This document shows positions 15,023 through 25,100 of a stretch of 64,000 nucleotides of DNA, piece after piece (position 1 is the stretch's first letter; every line of letters starts with the position of its first letter). The stretch is from the NCBI RefSeq assembly GCF_015550595.1, contig NZ_JADNBB010000019.1:1-64000 (forward strand), given 5' to 3'. The notes under the pieces are model-generated. The model saw nothing but the letters and a program-made list of their open reading frames with translations, searched no databases and was not told the origin of the DNA. The position numbers were made by a program, and so were the translations under genes. The stretch comes from Parabacteroides goldsteinii (lineage in GTDB: Bacteria > Bacteroidota > Bacteroidia > Bacteroidales > Tannerellaceae).

Positions 15023-15367
15023 ATGGAACTTACATCATTAGTTGAGAACGTTCTAGTGAACGAGATCGACAACCAGAACGGAGTACATCTCTATCTGGAA
15101 GGAAATAAATGGTGTGCCTATGAACGTTCCGCTTATTACCTGGCAAAATTGAAAGTGCCGGTAGTAATAAAAAAGGAAATTGTTCGTGAAGGCTATGATG
15201 TGATCCTGTTGAAGGCATTTTTTGAAGTAGATGATATGTGTCTGCCTCTTGCTCCTAAGACAGTCTTGAAACAAGTAGCAGATGATAAGTTATTGTTTCA
15301 GGTGAATGACAGTATCGATGGTTTTCCCGAATGGAAAGCTTGTCAGTTAAATAAGTTACCAGCATAA
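15023..15367 (+). CDS. small unknown protein of the fimbrial regulon
   Basis: I do not recognise this protein of 114 residues (122 if translated from the ATG at 14999). The start MELTSLVENV at 15023 is preferred because the promoter -7 element ends at 14984, which would leave only a few leader bases before 14999. It has no signal peptide. The sequence is mixed alpha/beta with conserved-looking stretches YLEGNKWCAYERSAYYL and VVIKKEIVREGYDVILLKAFF. It is expressed from a promoter with the fimbrial 22-bp repeats, so it may regulate or modify the fimbrial system (inference). Confidence 0.6.
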   Translation: MELTSLVENVLVNEIDNQNGVHLYLEGNKWCAYERSAYYLAKLKVPVVIKKEIVREGYDVILLKAFFEVDDMCLPLAPKTVLKQVADDKLLFQVNDSIDGFPEWKACQLNKLPA

Positions 15368-15423
15368 ACTGAGGCCGTGAGGCTTTAAATATACTAAGTT
15401 GTAAAATTGAGGGTGTATTAAGT

Positions 15424-15465
15424 CCCCGGAAGTGATTGGTTATCCTTCCGGGGCATTTTTTTTTA
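15424..15465. terminator. terminator between convergent units
   Basis: A 9-bp perfect stem (CCCCGGAAG with CTTCCGGGG) is followed by a long T run after CA. It ends the small unknown gene and separates it from the convergent thiamine locus. Confidence 0.9.
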
Positions 15466-15487
15466 ATTGGCAGTTGACAAGTGACAG

Positions 15488-16129
15488 TTAGGCGGGGGAA
15501 AGTGTTTGGAAATAAACGATAAGGCGGGCGTCAGGGGAAAGGGTAAGGGTGAATTCTGTTCCCACTGCTTCATTTAGCGTGCCTTGCCACCAGGCTGTCA
15601 GTTTACGGTGGGTGATGGGCCAGCGTAAACCTTCTGTCGTTATTTCACCACAGGGATACATCGAGAAGATGGATATTTGCTGACCGGGCTCACATTTCAG
15701 AGTTGCTGTATGCAATAAGGGGATAAATAGCCCGTAGTCGGACATCATTTCTATCCGGTGGAATAAAGGGGCGTAATCCATCAGTAAGGATATATTTCCC
15801 AATGTATGGTCTTCACGGAGACCGGTTGCTCCGAGGATCAGTATCTTTTGATAACCGGAAGCGTGGGCGAACCGGACTGCTTTTGTGAGATCATTTATTT
15901 CCTGGTCTTCTACTACGTGAATACGATCGGCGTATTGTTCGAGCATTTTCTGTGGAATACTGTCGAGATCGCCTACGATGGCTGTTGGGGCCAGTCCCCG
16001 TTCATGAATATTCTGTACGGCTCCATCGCAGGCAATAATAACCGGGGCATTTTTTAGAAGTTCCAGTGGCCGGTCTGTTTGCGGAAAACTTCCGTTAGCA
16101 ACCACGACACAATCATAAGGTGTTATCAT
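15488..16129 (-). CDS. thiamine pyrophosphokinase
   Basis: Converts thiamine and ATP to thiamine pyrophosphate and AMP in the cytoplasm. The 213-residue protein has the family hallmarks: VVVANGSFP, IIACDGAVQNIHERGLAPTA, the metal-binding VGDLDSIP near residue 53, the DLTKAVRFA helix and the GATGLREDHTLGN loop. It sits at the end of the thiamine uptake locus led by a TPP riboswitch, so imported thiamine is trapped as the cofactor. It is separated from the transporter gene by an unrelated DUF1016 nuclease gene, 25 bp upstream. Confidence 0.9.
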   Translation of the reverse strand: MITPYDCVVVANGSFPQTDRPLELLKNAPVIIACDGAVQNIHERGLAPTAIVGDLDSIPQKMLEQYADRIHVVEDQEINDLTKAVRFAHASGYQKILILGATGLREDHTLGNISLLMDYAPLFHRIEMMSDYGLFIPLLHTATLKCEPGQQISIFSMYPCGEITTEGLRWPITHRKLTAWWQGTLNEAVGTEFTLTLSPDARLIVYFQTLSPA

Positions 16130-16154
16130 TTGTATTTATTCCTTTCTTTATTTT

Positions 16155-17216
16155 TCATTCTTTTAATTCAGCTTCAATTTCTTCAATAGAAGGCAGGCTT
16201 CCTTTAAAGTCTTCCGGGCATAACCGGGTTAGCTCATATTCTGAAACTCCGATGGGTTGACCGATACCTTTTAATGAGTACTCGGCAATAAAACTATCTT
16301 TATTTTTACATATCAGCAAACCTATTGTAGGATTATCTGCGGGATGTTTCAATAAATCATTTACGGCTGTCAGATAGAAACTAAGTTTTCCTGTATATTC
16401 CGGCATGAAATCGGTAGCTTTGAGTTCAATAACGACATAACATCGTAATTTCAAGTGATAAAAAAGTAAATCCAGATAAAAATCTTTGTTGCCGACTTGT
16501 ATCGGAACCTGACGACCAACGTATGCGAAACCGGCTCCCAGTTCGATTAGAAATTTTGTAATATTGTCGGTTAAGGCGTTTTCGAGTTCTCGTTCCTTAT
16601 AGTTGTCGGTCAGCGTTAGAAAATCGAAATTGTAAGGATCTTTTAATAGTTGTTGGGCCAGGTCGCTTTGAACTGTTGGCAGTAAACGGGAGAAATTAGA
16701 AATGGAGTGCCTTGTTCGCTGAAATTCCTGTTGTTTGATGTGTAGATCCAGCATGCTGCGACTCCAGCCGTGTTCGATGGTTTTATGGATATAGAACGAG
16801 GCTTCTTCTATGGATTGGCATTGAGCAATAATACGCAGGTTATGTCCCCAGGGTATTTGGGATACTAATTCTTGAATATCTTCTGCGATCTCTAATTGGC
16901 CAACAACTTGTTGGCCAATTGTAATGTGTTTATAATAAAACAGATACCATTGTTTTATGTATTTGATATTACTGATAGAGAATCCTTTCATATCAGGAAA
17001 TTCCTGTTGCAGATCAGTACTTAATTGTTTGATCAACCCATCGCCCCATTGTGATTGTTCCTGTTTGGCAACTATCTCTTTTCCCAAATCCCAATATAGG
17101 TTGATTAATTCGGTATTGACTTTCAGGGCAGCTTTGATTTGACTGTTTCGAATACGAAACTTAAGGTCGATGAGCCATTGTTTGTATTCGAGATCGGATT
17201 TAAGAATTGTGTTCAT
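16155..17216 (-). CDS. DUF1016 (YhcG-type) PD-(D/E)XK nuclease
   Basis: A 353-residue protein of the YhcG/DUF1016 family. The N-terminal half is the helical DUF1016_N domain (RIRNSQIKAALKVNTELINL, YWDLGKEI), and the C-terminal half is the nuclease domain, with GNKDFYLDLLFYHLKLRCYV and VVIELKATDF giving the Asp and Glu-x-Lys of the PD-(D/E)XK site; both are intact. It probably acts on DNA, perhaps in defence or repair, but its role is not established. It interrupts a thiamine operon: pnuT lies 60 bp upstream, the kinase 25 bp downstream. TACATTTG on the minus strand (17251-17258) could give it a promoter of its own. A perfect 27-bp palindrome lies inside the gene. Confidence 0.85.
   Translation of the reverse strand: MNTILKSDLEYKQWLIDLKFRIRNSQIKAALKVNTELINLYWDLGKEIVAKQEQSQWGDGLIKQLSTDLQQEFPDMKGFSISNIKYIKQWYLFYYKHITIGQQVVGQLEIAEDIQELVSQIPWGHNLRIIAQCQSIEEASFYIHKTIEHGWSRSMLDLHIKQQEFQRTRHSISNFSRLLPTVQSDLAQQLLKDPYNFDFLTLTDNYKERELENALTDNITKFLIELGAGFAYVGRQVPIQVGNKDFYLDLLFYHLKLRCYVVIELKATDFMPEYTGKLSFYLTAVNDLLKHPADNPTIGLLICKNKDSFIAEYSLKGIGQPIGVSEYELTRLCPEDFKGSLPSIEEIEAELKE
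16894..16920. repeat. perfect 27-bp palindrome inside the nuclease gene
   Basis: The 13-bp arms AATTGGCCAACAA and TTGTTGGCCAATT surround a single C. It encodes the segment around IGQQVVGQLE between the N-terminal and nuclease domains and keeps the frame open. Confidence 0.85.
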
Positions 17217-17276
17217 AAGGTTTTGTTATTAGTGAATTTGTATGATTTTACAAATGTAGAGGTTATTTTCAATATT

Positions 17277-17870
17277 TCATATTTGTTCTCTGTTTATTCC
17301 TTTCTTTTTCCATGTATAATATCCGGCAACGGCCAGTATTGCGTAGCAAATATACAAAAACATAGTAGGGTAAAGTCCTCGTAAGTAATAAAGATAGACG
17401 GATACGAAGTTTACGATAACCCAGAATATCCAGTGCTCGATGATGCGACGGGCCAGCATCCAGGTGGCGACGATGCCGACCGAAGTGGTGAAAGCGTCGC
17501 CCATCGGGATGGGAGAGTCGGTGAAGTTGTGCAGCACGTAATAGAGCAGTCCGTAGATGGAGAGGATAGCCAGGGCTATCCCTCCGAATAACGGCCAGGT
17601 GATAGGACGGTACAGGATCGTTTCGGAGGCCGGTTTTTCCTTATCCGCCGTTTTATCTGTCTGCGTCCATTTCCAGAAACCATAGATGCTGATCGCAACA
17701 TAATATATGTTCAGGCCCATATCGGCATATATTTTCGAGAAGAAAAAGACAAAGACATATACCAGGGAGGTGAGGAAGCCTACCACCCACATGGCTTTAT
17801 GCTGCCTGATTTCAAGCAACAGGTAAAGCAACCCCGTTACTACTCCGAAATATTCCAGTACTTGTTCCAT
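17277..17870 (-). CDS. pnuT: PnuC-family thiamine transporter PnuT
   Basis: Inner-membrane facilitator of the PnuC family, 197 residues with about seven hydrophobic segments. Family marks are YGFWKW near residues 62-67 and the late FWVIVNFVSVYLYYLRGLY. PnuC proteins carry nicotinamide riboside, but the version linked to TPP riboswitches and thiamine kinase in Bacteroidetes (PnuT) carries thiamine. The gene starts 5 bp after the stop of the TonB-dependent receptor and shares its riboswitch. The product would move thiamine from periplasm to cytoplasm, driven by phosphorylation by the downstream kinase. Confidence 0.87.
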   Translation of the reverse strand: MEQVLEYFGVVTGLLYLLLEIRQHKAMWVVGFLTSLVYVFVFFFSKIYADMGLNIYYVAISIYGFWKWTQTDKTADKEKPASETILYRPITWPLFGGIALAILSIYGLLYYVLHNFTDSPIPMGDAFTTSVGIVATWMLARRIIEHWIFWVIVNFVSVYLYYLRGLYPTMFLYICYAILAVAGYYTWKKKGINREQI

Positions 17871-17875
17871 CTTTC

Positions 17876-20077
17876 TTAAAATTTGAAAGTAATACGTGCC
17901 ATTGCGCTGGTTCCTGCCTGTGTGAAATAACCGTCATCTTTTTTCAGGGTCCCATTTTCTATATAGGAATAAACCCAGGCATTTGTTTCATATTTTTCGT
18001 TGAAGAGATTGTTGATGGTTACATCTACGCCGATCTCTTTGATGAATTTCGGTTTGAAAACATAACCTACCCGCAGGCTGTTAACGAAATAAGGATCTAT
18101 CGATCGGTTTTTTGTGGAGGTGTTATCGATATATTGACGGCCGACAAACTGCGAGTTGAAGCTGGCAGAAAATCCTTTCAGGTTGAAATCGAACATGCTG
18201 TTGGCTATGATACCCGGGGAAAAAGCGATATCGGTTGTTCCCAGGTATTCACTGTTTTGTCCTTCTGTATCCCAATTGTCCACATACTGGGTGAAGTTTT
18301 TTATCTTATTGCGACTCAGTGTTACATTTCCGTTCCAGTCGAGCCAGTGTGTGATACTTACACCGCCGGTCAGTTCGATACCCATGCGGTAACTGTCTTT
18401 GATGTTACTGGTCAATGCCTCGCCGATCTCACTGATCTTACCGGTCAGGATCAGCTGATTATTGTAATCCATATAATACAGGTTGGCTCCAACGCGGAAA
18501 TGCTCGTTGCCGAAGCTATAACCTGCTTCGTAATCATATAAAGTTTCATGAACGGGACGTTCGTCGGCGGCTGCTTCCGTGAAATTGTCGCGGTTGGGTT
18601 CGCGGTTGGCTACGGAGAAGGAGACAAATGCGTTATGTCCTCCCTGCTGGATGTTGATGCCGGCTTTCGGATTAAAGAAGTTCCAGTGTTTATTCACGTC
18701 GACATTGTCGCCTGCTTTATCATCGCTACCTTCAATCGTGTAGTGGATACCGCGGTATTGCAGGTCGAGGTATCCGTTTAACCAGGGGAGTAGCCGGTAG
18801 TTTGCTTTTATATAGGCATTATAGTCCAGTTTATTACCGGTGTTGCGATAGTATTCGTAATCGGGTACCGGCAGTGCTTCGCTGTTTTTTACCCACATGA
18901 CACGGCCGAAGTGGTCACCGCTATATTTATTAACGGCAGAACCGAAACTCATCTGAAGACGTTCGGTACGGTAGTTGGCACTGTAAACTGCTCCGTAGAA
19001 GTCGTTGTCCAGCCATTTGCGACGGACCAGGTCCGAACGTGTTATCGTATCCCCTTTCCCGTTGATGTAGTATGCGGGTAGTTTATATGACTTGAACTTT
19101 GCGTCGGCTTTATAGTCTTCGTAATATCCTTCTCCATGTGTGTAATGGAGGGTCAGGTTCATATTCCACAGATCGCCCAGGCGTTGGCTGGCCATCAGGT
19201 GATAATTTTGCTGCCAGTAGTTGTCGGTCTGGTTGTCGTAGAATTTAGTGACCCCGTTTTCTTGGTATTCGCCGCATGGGTTATAGGTGCGGTCGCTGTT
19301 CAATAGATAGGAGGGAACACCGGTCCAGGCCTGGTAGGTCTTTTCTACATTCCCGAAAGTCTGGAAACGAACTAGCGTATTGTCGCCATAATAAGCGGCG
19401 GAACCAAAATAAGAATGCATATTGGCTGTTGCGCGGTCGATATATCCGTCACTTTGAATGTTGGAGTAGCGGGCATCGAAAACAAAATGATCGTATAATA
19501 ATCCGGTACCAGCTTTGACGGAGTTTTTTACAGTTCCGAACGAACCTGCGGAGATCGCATATTCTGCATAAGGCTTCAGGTCGGGTTTCTGCGTTTGCAT
19601 GGCAACGGTCGCTCCGAAAGAGGCTGCTCCGTTGGTGGAGGTTCCTGCTCCACGTTGTATCTGTATGTTATCGACGGAGGAAGCAAAATCGGCCATGTTT
19701 GCCCAGAATACGGTATGTGATTCGGAGTCGTTGACCGGGACACCATTGACGGTGATGTTTATACGGTTGGCATCCGTACCGCGGATACGGAAGCCGGAAT
19801 AACCGATGCCGGTTCCGGCATCGGAGGTCATGATCACGGATGGTGACTGGGAAATGAGGTAGGGAATACCCTGTCCGTCATTCTTCCGGCTGAGTTCTTT
19901 TTTTGATAATTCGCTGTAAGCGACAGGTGTGCTTTGGGATACTTTGGTGGCGGTGACCACCACTTCGTTTAGAGATACATCCCGGGAAATTTTGAGAGAA
20001 TCGACAGGGTCGGACTCATTGCCCGCAACTGCGAATGAAGCCAGAGATCCGGCAAAAATAATCAATACACTTTTCAT
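17876..20077 (-). CDS. TonB-dependent outer-membrane receptor, probably for thiamine
   Basis: A 733-residue TonB-dependent receptor starting MKSVLIIFAGSLASFAVAGN. The open frame extends to 20263, but that extension is the TPP riboswitch, so the later start preceded by AAGGACAAAAGG is chosen. Features: LNEVVVTATKVSQSTPVAY (TonB-box-like region), plug motifs (IRGTDANRINITVNGVPVND, IQIQRGAGTSTNGAASFGA) and a 22-strand-type barrel ending in MARITFKF. The riboswitch and the pnuT/kinase genes point to thiamine or a derivative as substrate, as for the comparable receptor of Bacteroides thetaiotaomicron. Confidence 0.9.
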   Translation of the reverse strand: MKSVLIIFAGSLASFAVAGNESDPVDSLKISRDVSLNEVVVTATKVSQSTPVAYSELSKKELSRKNDGQGIPYLISQSPSVIMTSDAGTGIGYSGFRIRGTDANRINITVNGVPVNDSESHTVFWANMADFASSVDNIQIQRGAGTSTNGAASFGATVAMQTQKPDLKPYAEYAISAGSFGTVKNSVKAGTGLLYDHFVFDARYSNIQSDGYIDRATANMHSYFGSAAYYGDNTLVRFQTFGNVEKTYQAWTGVPSYLLNSDRTYNPCGEYQENGVTKFYDNQTDNYWQQNYHLMASQRLGDLWNMNLTLHYTHGEGYYEDYKADAKFKSYKLPAYYINGKGDTITRSDLVRRKWLDNDFYGAVYSANYRTERLQMSFGSAVNKYSGDHFGRVMWVKNSEALPVPDYEYYRNTGNKLDYNAYIKANYRLLPWLNGYLDLQYRGIHYTIEGSDDKAGDNVDVNKHWNFFNPKAGINIQQGGHNAFVSFSVANREPNRDNFTEAAADERPVHETLYDYEAGYSFGNEHFRVGANLYYMDYNNQLILTGKISEIGEALTSNIKDSYRMGIELTGGVSITHWLDWNGNVTLSRNKIKNFTQYVDNWDTEGQNSEYLGTTDIAFSPGIIANSMFDFNLKGFSASFNSQFVGRQYIDNTSTKNRSIDPYFVNSLRVGYVFKPKFIKEIGVDVTINNLFNEKYETNAWVYSYIENGTLKKDDGYFTQAGTSAMARITFKF

Positions 20078-20151
20078 CCTTTTGTCCTTAAAGTTTAAAA
20101 CCTGATAAGTGAATAGGTGAGGTGTGTCGTGTGAAGAAGTATACCATAGTT

Positions 20152-20251
20152 TACAATTCCCTTCGACGGCATTATCCGTATCAGGTAATATGGGTATCAT
20201 CTCAGCCTGCGGTACGTTCTGTTTTTTGAACGTTGCAAGCACCCCCTTGTA
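20152..20251 (-). promoter_or_regulatory. TPP riboswitch (THI element)
   Basis: On the minus strand the core elements appear in order: AAGGGGGTGCTT, GCTGAGATGATACCC, ACCTGATACGGATAATGCCG and GAAGGGAATTGT. The outer P1 stem pairs TACAA with TTGTA. The element ends about 75 nt before the receptor start, so TPP binding would shut off the thiamine uptake locus. Confidence 0.96.
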
Positions 20252-20299
20252 TTCAGCATGCAAAGAAACGGAAAAAAAAGGAGAAAAAGATAGATTTTA

Positions 20300-20330
20300 T
20301 TTGAAAACTCGCTGATTATTTGTATATTTG
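20300..20330 (+). promoter_or_regulatory. rimP-nusA-infB promoter
   Basis: TTTG at 20300-20303, a 19-bp spacer and TATATTTG at 20323-20330 match the Bacteroides -33/-7 consensus fully. It reads into the rimP leader and is divergent from the thiamine locus. Confidence 0.85.
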
Positions 20331-20349
20331 CGGGCGATTAAGCGAAGAT

Positions 20350-20380
20350 GAGGAGGGGGCGGGTAGTCCCCTTCTTTTGT
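20350..20380 (+). promoter_or_regulatory. leader hairpin before rimP, attenuator-like
   Basis: GAGGAGGGG can pair with CCCCTTCTT around a short loop and is followed by TTTGTTC. It lies between promoter and start codon. In enterobacteria the equivalent operon is autoregulated by NusA through leader termination; a similar role is inferred. Confidence 0.45.
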
Positions 20381-20390
20381 TCTTAACAGT

Positions 20391-20864
20391 ATGTTTATGA
20401 TTGAAAAGGGAGTAATAACTCAGTTGGTTGAAGAAAAATTGGCTTCTTCCGACAATTATTTAGTTGACGTGGTGGTTAAGCCGGGAAACCTTATTATTAT
20501 CGAGATAGATAATGATGAGGGTGTTTGCATCGATGATTGTGCAGCATTGAGCCGGTATGTGGAAGAACATCTGGACCGTGAGGTGGAAGATTTCGAGCTG
20601 GAAGTAGGTTCGGCTGGTGTTACTTCTCCTTTTAAAGTACTTCGTCAGTATGTGAAGAATGTAGGAAACGAAGTGGAAATGTTACTGAAGAATGGCGTGA
20701 AGCTGTGCGGAGTTTTGAATTCGGCAGACGAAAACGGGGTGGTAGTTACTGTTGAAAAACAGGTGAAACCCGAAGGTTCCAAGCGGAAAATGACAGTTCA
20801 GGAAAATCAATCCTATACATTCGATGAAATAAAATATACAAAATACCTAATAAGATTCAAGTAA
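20391..20864 (+). CDS. rimP: ribosome maturation factor RimP
   Basis: Needed for late maturation of the 30S ribosomal subunit. The 157-residue protein shows the N-terminal alpha/beta domain (NLIIIEIDNDEGVCIDDCAAL, SRYVEEHLDR, DFELEVGSAGV) and the SH3-like C-terminal part (GVKLCGVLNSADENGVVVTV). Translation may start at M1 or at the second Met (20397). It leads the conserved rimP-nusA-infB order and is 9 bp from nusA. Confidence 0.95.
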   Translation: MFMIEKGVITQLVEEKLASSDNYLVDVVVKPGNLIIIEIDNDEGVCIDDCAALSRYVEEHLDREVEDFELEVGSAGVTSPFKVLRQYVKNVGNEVEMLLKNGVKLCGVLNSADENGVVVTVEKQVKPEGSKRKMTVQENQSYTFDEIKYTKYLIRFK

Positions 20865-20873
20865 AGAAAGATT

Positions 20874-22145
20874 ATGGCCAAGAAAGAGGAAACAATCAGT
20901 ATGATTGACACCCTTGCGGAGTTCAAGGAGTTGAAAAATATAGATAAGGATACGATGATCAGCGTATTGGAAGATTCCTTCCGTAACGTAATCGCTAAGA
21001 TGTTTGGTACGGATGAAAATTATGACGTGATTATCAACCCTGAGAAAGGTGACTTCGAGATCTGGAGAAACCGTATTGTTGTGGCTGATGATGAACTTGA
21101 AGATCCGAATCTGCAACTGACATTGACTGAGGCCCGTAAGATCGATGCCGACTGTGAAGTGGGTGAAGAAGTAACTGATGAGGTCTTTTTCGCCGGTTTC
21201 GGACGTCGTGCCATCCTGAACCTGCGTCAGACACTGGCTTCGAAGATTCTTGAATTGCAGAAGGATAGTTTATATGCTAAATATAAAGATAAAATAGGTA
21301 CAATCGTTGCTGCTGATGTATATCAGGTGTGGAAGAAAGAGATCCTGTTGCTGGATGACGAGGGTAATGAGTTGCTGCTCCCGAAATCAGAACAGATTCC
21401 TTCCGATTTCTACCGTAAAGGCGAGACCGTTCGTGCGGTTGTACAAAAAGTGGATAATTATAATAATAATCCTAAGATTATTTTGTCGCGTACGGATAAA
21501 ATGTTCCTGCAGCGCTTATTCGAACTCGAGGTTCCTGAAATTAACGACGGCCTGATCATGATCAAGGCTATCGCGCGTATCCCGGGGGAAAGAGCCAAAG
21601 TGGCTGTCGAGTCGTATGACGACCGTATCGACCCGGTAGGTGCCTGCGTTGGAATGAAAGGTTCTCGTATCCATGGAATTGTTCGTGAATTGAGAAACGA
21701 GAACATCGATGTAATTAATTATACATCCAATGTGTCGCTGTTTATCCAGCGTGCATTAAGCCCGGCAAAAATTTCCTCTATACGAGTGAACGAAGAAGAG
21801 CACAAGGCAGAGGTTTACCTTCGTCCTGAAGAAGTTTCATTGGCTATTGGTAAAGGCGGTTTGAATATTAAACTGGCCTGTATGTTGACTGAATACACGA
21901 TCGATGTATTCCGTGATGTGGAAGGCGCTGATGAGGAAGATATTTATCTGGATGAATTTACAGATGAAATAGACGGCTGGGTAATTGAAGCATTCAAGAA
22001 TATAGGTTGTTACACGGCTAAGAGCGTTTTAGCGATGCCCCGTGAAGAACTTATTGAACGTGCCGACCTTGAAGAGACGACAGTCGATGAGGTACTTGCT
22101 ATCTTATCTGCCGAATTTGAAGACGAAAGTCAAAATCAGGAATAA
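20874..22145 (+). CDS. nusA: transcription termination/antitermination factor NusA
   Basis: Binds RNA polymerase and RNA to control pausing, termination and antitermination. The 423-residue protein has the N-terminal polymerase-binding domain (residues 1-130), an S1 domain (about 135-205, [20 protein letters not shown]), KH1 with [20 protein letters not shown] and the [10 protein letters not shown] loop, and KH2 with [11 protein letters not shown]. The C-terminus is acidic and contains a short helix-hairpin-helix-like region. The length is usual for Bacteroidetes, which lack the double C-terminal repeats of enterobacterial NusA. Confidence 0.97.
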   Translation: MAKKEETISMIDTLAEFKELKNIDKDTMISVLEDSFRNVIAKMFGTDENYDVIINPEKGDFEIWRNRIVVADDELEDPNLQLTLTEARKIDADCEVGEEVTDEVFFAGFGRRAILNLRQTLASKILELQKDSLYAKYKDKIGTIVAADVYQVWKKEILLLDDEGNELLLPKSEQIPSDFYRKGETVRAVVQKVDNYNNNPKIILSRTDKMFLQRLFELEVPEINDGLIMIKAIARIPGERAKVAVESYDDRIDPVGACVGMKGSRIHGIVRELRNENIDVINYTSNVSLFIQRALSPAKISSIRVNEEEHKAEVYLRPEEVSLAIGKGGLNIKLACMLTEYTIDVFRDVEGADEEDIYLDEFTDEIDGWVIEAFKNIGCYTAKSVLAMPREELIERADLEETTVDEVLAILSAEFEDESQNQE

Positions 22146-22168
22146 AAAGTATTACGACAAAGTTAGAT

Positions 22169-25100
22169 ATGCCCATAAAATTAATACAAGTACAAAGGAA
22201 ATTAAACGTAGGGATCAACACGGTTGTTGAATTTCTACACAAGAAAGGTCATCCTGTTGAAGATAATGCAAATCCCAACACGAGGATCAGTGATGAACAG
22301 TATGCTTTGCTCGTAAAAGAGTTTGGAAAGGATCTGCCTAACGGTGGCTTTGAGCGTCCGCGTGTGGTAGAACGTCCTAACAGAGATAGAGATAAAGAAA
22401 AAGAATCGGCTTCTGTGAAAGAAGAGAAGACTTCAGAAATAAAAACAGTGATCCCGGAAGAGTTCAAGCCTAAAATCGTAACGAAGGGCCATATCGACCT
22501 GGATGGACAGCATAGAAAACATCAGGAAGCTCCTGAAGTGAAAAAAGAAGAACCGGTTGCTACCCCGCAACCTGCTGCCGTGCAACAGCCTGTGGTGAAA
22601 CCGCAACCTGTAGTCGAAGCAGCTCCTGTACCTTCTCCTGCACCTGAAGTAAAACCTGTGGAAGCCCCTGCCAAACAGGAAAAACAGGAACCGGTTCGCG
22701 TGGAAAAGCCGGTGGAGAAACCTGTGGAGAAAAAAGAAGTAAAAGAGATAGTTGTGGAAAAAGAAAGAATCGAAGAGAAAAAACCGGAGGTTATTAAAAA
22801 GCCGGAAACGACGACAAACTCTTCTGAAGAAGTGAGTAATACGACCGCAGAAAGTCATTCTTCGGCTGAGTCGGAAGAGAATAGCCTGTTCCGGTTGAAT
22901 ACTCCGAAGTTCGAGTCGAATATCAAGGTTACCGGTAAGATTGACCTGAATGCCTTGAACCAGTCTACTCGTCCTAAGAAGAAAACAAAGGAAGAGAGAC
23001 GGAAGGAACGCGACGACAAACGCGATAAGTTCGGTAACAACAGACCCGGACAGCCGGGATTCCATAAAGGGCCGAAAGATCCGAATGCCAAACCGGGTGC
23101 ACCTGTTAAGCCCGGAGCTTCTGTTAAGCCCGGCGCACCGGTTAAACCGGGTGAAGGTGGTGCAGATGCTAAAAAGAAACGTAATCGTATCAAGAAGGAT
23201 CGTGTCGATGTAAACAACACACCGGGTACAAACTATAGCCGTCCGGCCAACCAGTCGGACCGCAAGCCACGCCTGAAAAAGCCTGTTAAGGCTGAAGTAA
23301 GTGAGGAGGATGTACAGAAGCAGATCAAAGAAACCCTGGCTCGCCTGACGAACAAGGGTAACAAAAATAATAAGGGTGCTAAGTACCGTCGTGATAAACG
23401 TGATGCCGCCGTTAAGCGTGAGCATGAATTGCAGGAACTGGAGGAACAGGAAAGCAGAGTATTGAAGCTGACCGAGTTTGTTACGGCAAACGACCTCGCC
23501 AACATGATGGACGTTCCTGTAACAAAGGTTATCGCCACTTGTATGAGTATCGGTATCATGGTTTCTATCAACCAGCGTCTGGATGCGGAAACGATCAATA
23601 TTGTTGCCGATGAATTTGGTTTCAAGACTGAATATGTCAGTGCAGAAGTGGTGGAAGCCATCAATGCCGACGAAGAAGACGATAACGAAGAAGACTGGGT
23701 AGCACGTCCGCCTATCGTAACAGTGATGGGACATGTCGACCACGGTAAAACTTCTTTGTTGGATAATATCCGTAAAGCGAACGTTATTGCCGGTGAGGCA
23801 GGAGGTATCACACAGCACATCGGTGCTTACAATGTGAAACTGTCGAGTGGGCGCCGTATCACCTTCCTGGATACTCCGGGTCACGAAGCGTTTACCGCCA
23901 TGCGTGCCCGTGGTGCGAAAGTAACCGATATTGCTATCATCATTGTAGCAGCCGACGATGCCGTGATGCCGCAGACCATCGAAGCGATCAACCATGCTTC
24001 TGCTGCCGGTGTTCCTATCGTGTTTGCTATCAATAAAGTGGATAAGCCTCACGCTAATCCGGAGAAGATCAAAGAGGAACTGGCAAATATGAACTATCTG
24101 GTTGAAGACTGGGGTGGTAAGTATCAGAGCCAGGAAATCTCTGCCAAGAAAGGCATGGGCGTGGAAGAGCTGCTTGAAAAAGTATTGCTGGAAGCAGACC
24201 TGCTGGATCTGAAAGCTAATCCGAAGAAACGTGCTGTCGGTTCAATTATCGAATCGTCGCTGGATAAAGGACGTGGTTATGTATCGACGGTATTGGTAGA
24301 AAACGGTACACTAAAAATGGGTGATATCGTACTGGCCGGAACACATCACGGACGTATCAAGGCTATGTTCAATGAACGTAACCAACGCGTAGAAACAGCA
24401 GGACCGTCTGAACCTGTATTGATTCTGGGTCTGAACGGTGCTCCACAGGCTGGTGATACATTTAATGTATTGGAAACTGAGCAGGAAGCACGTGAGATCG
24501 CTACCCGTCGTGAGCAGCTGCAGCGTGAGTTGGGTATCCGTACCCAGAAGATGCTTACGCTGGATGATATCGGTCGTCGTATTGCGGTTGGTAACTTCCA
24601 GGAACTGAACGTGATCGTGAAGGGTGACGTGGACGGTTCTGTCGAAGCCTTGTCTGACTCCCTGATCCGTTTGTCTACCGAAGAAATCCAGGTGAATGTG
24701 ATTCACAAGGCTGTCGGTCAGATCTCCGAATCGGATGTTGTACTGGCTGCCGCATCGAATGCCATCATTATCGGATTCCAGGTTCGTCCGTCTGTACAGG
24801 CTCGCCGTAATGCGGAAAAAGACGGTGTTGAAATCCGTTTGTACTCGATCATCTACGATGCGATCGAAGAAGTGAAGAGTGCGATGGAAGGTATGCTTTC
24901 TCCGGAAATCCGGGAAGAGATTACCGCTTATGTGGATGTTACCCAGGTATTCAAGATCACGAAAGTCGGTACGGTTGCCGGTTGTGTGGTTAAGGAAGGT
25001 AAGATCAAACGTACGAATAAGATCCGCCTGATCCGTGACGGTATCGTAATATATGCCGGCGAACTCGGTTCACTGAAACGCTTCAAGGATGACGCGAAGG

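Noticed and set aside
20078-20263. N-terminal extension of the TonB receptor reading frame
   Set aside because: The DNA is a TPP riboswitch, and a clean signal peptide with a ribosome binding site starts at 20077.
22433-24052. 539-codon minus-strand frame opposite infB
   Set aside because: It is a shadow of the infB codon pattern, rich in Cys, Phe, His and Arg, with no family features.
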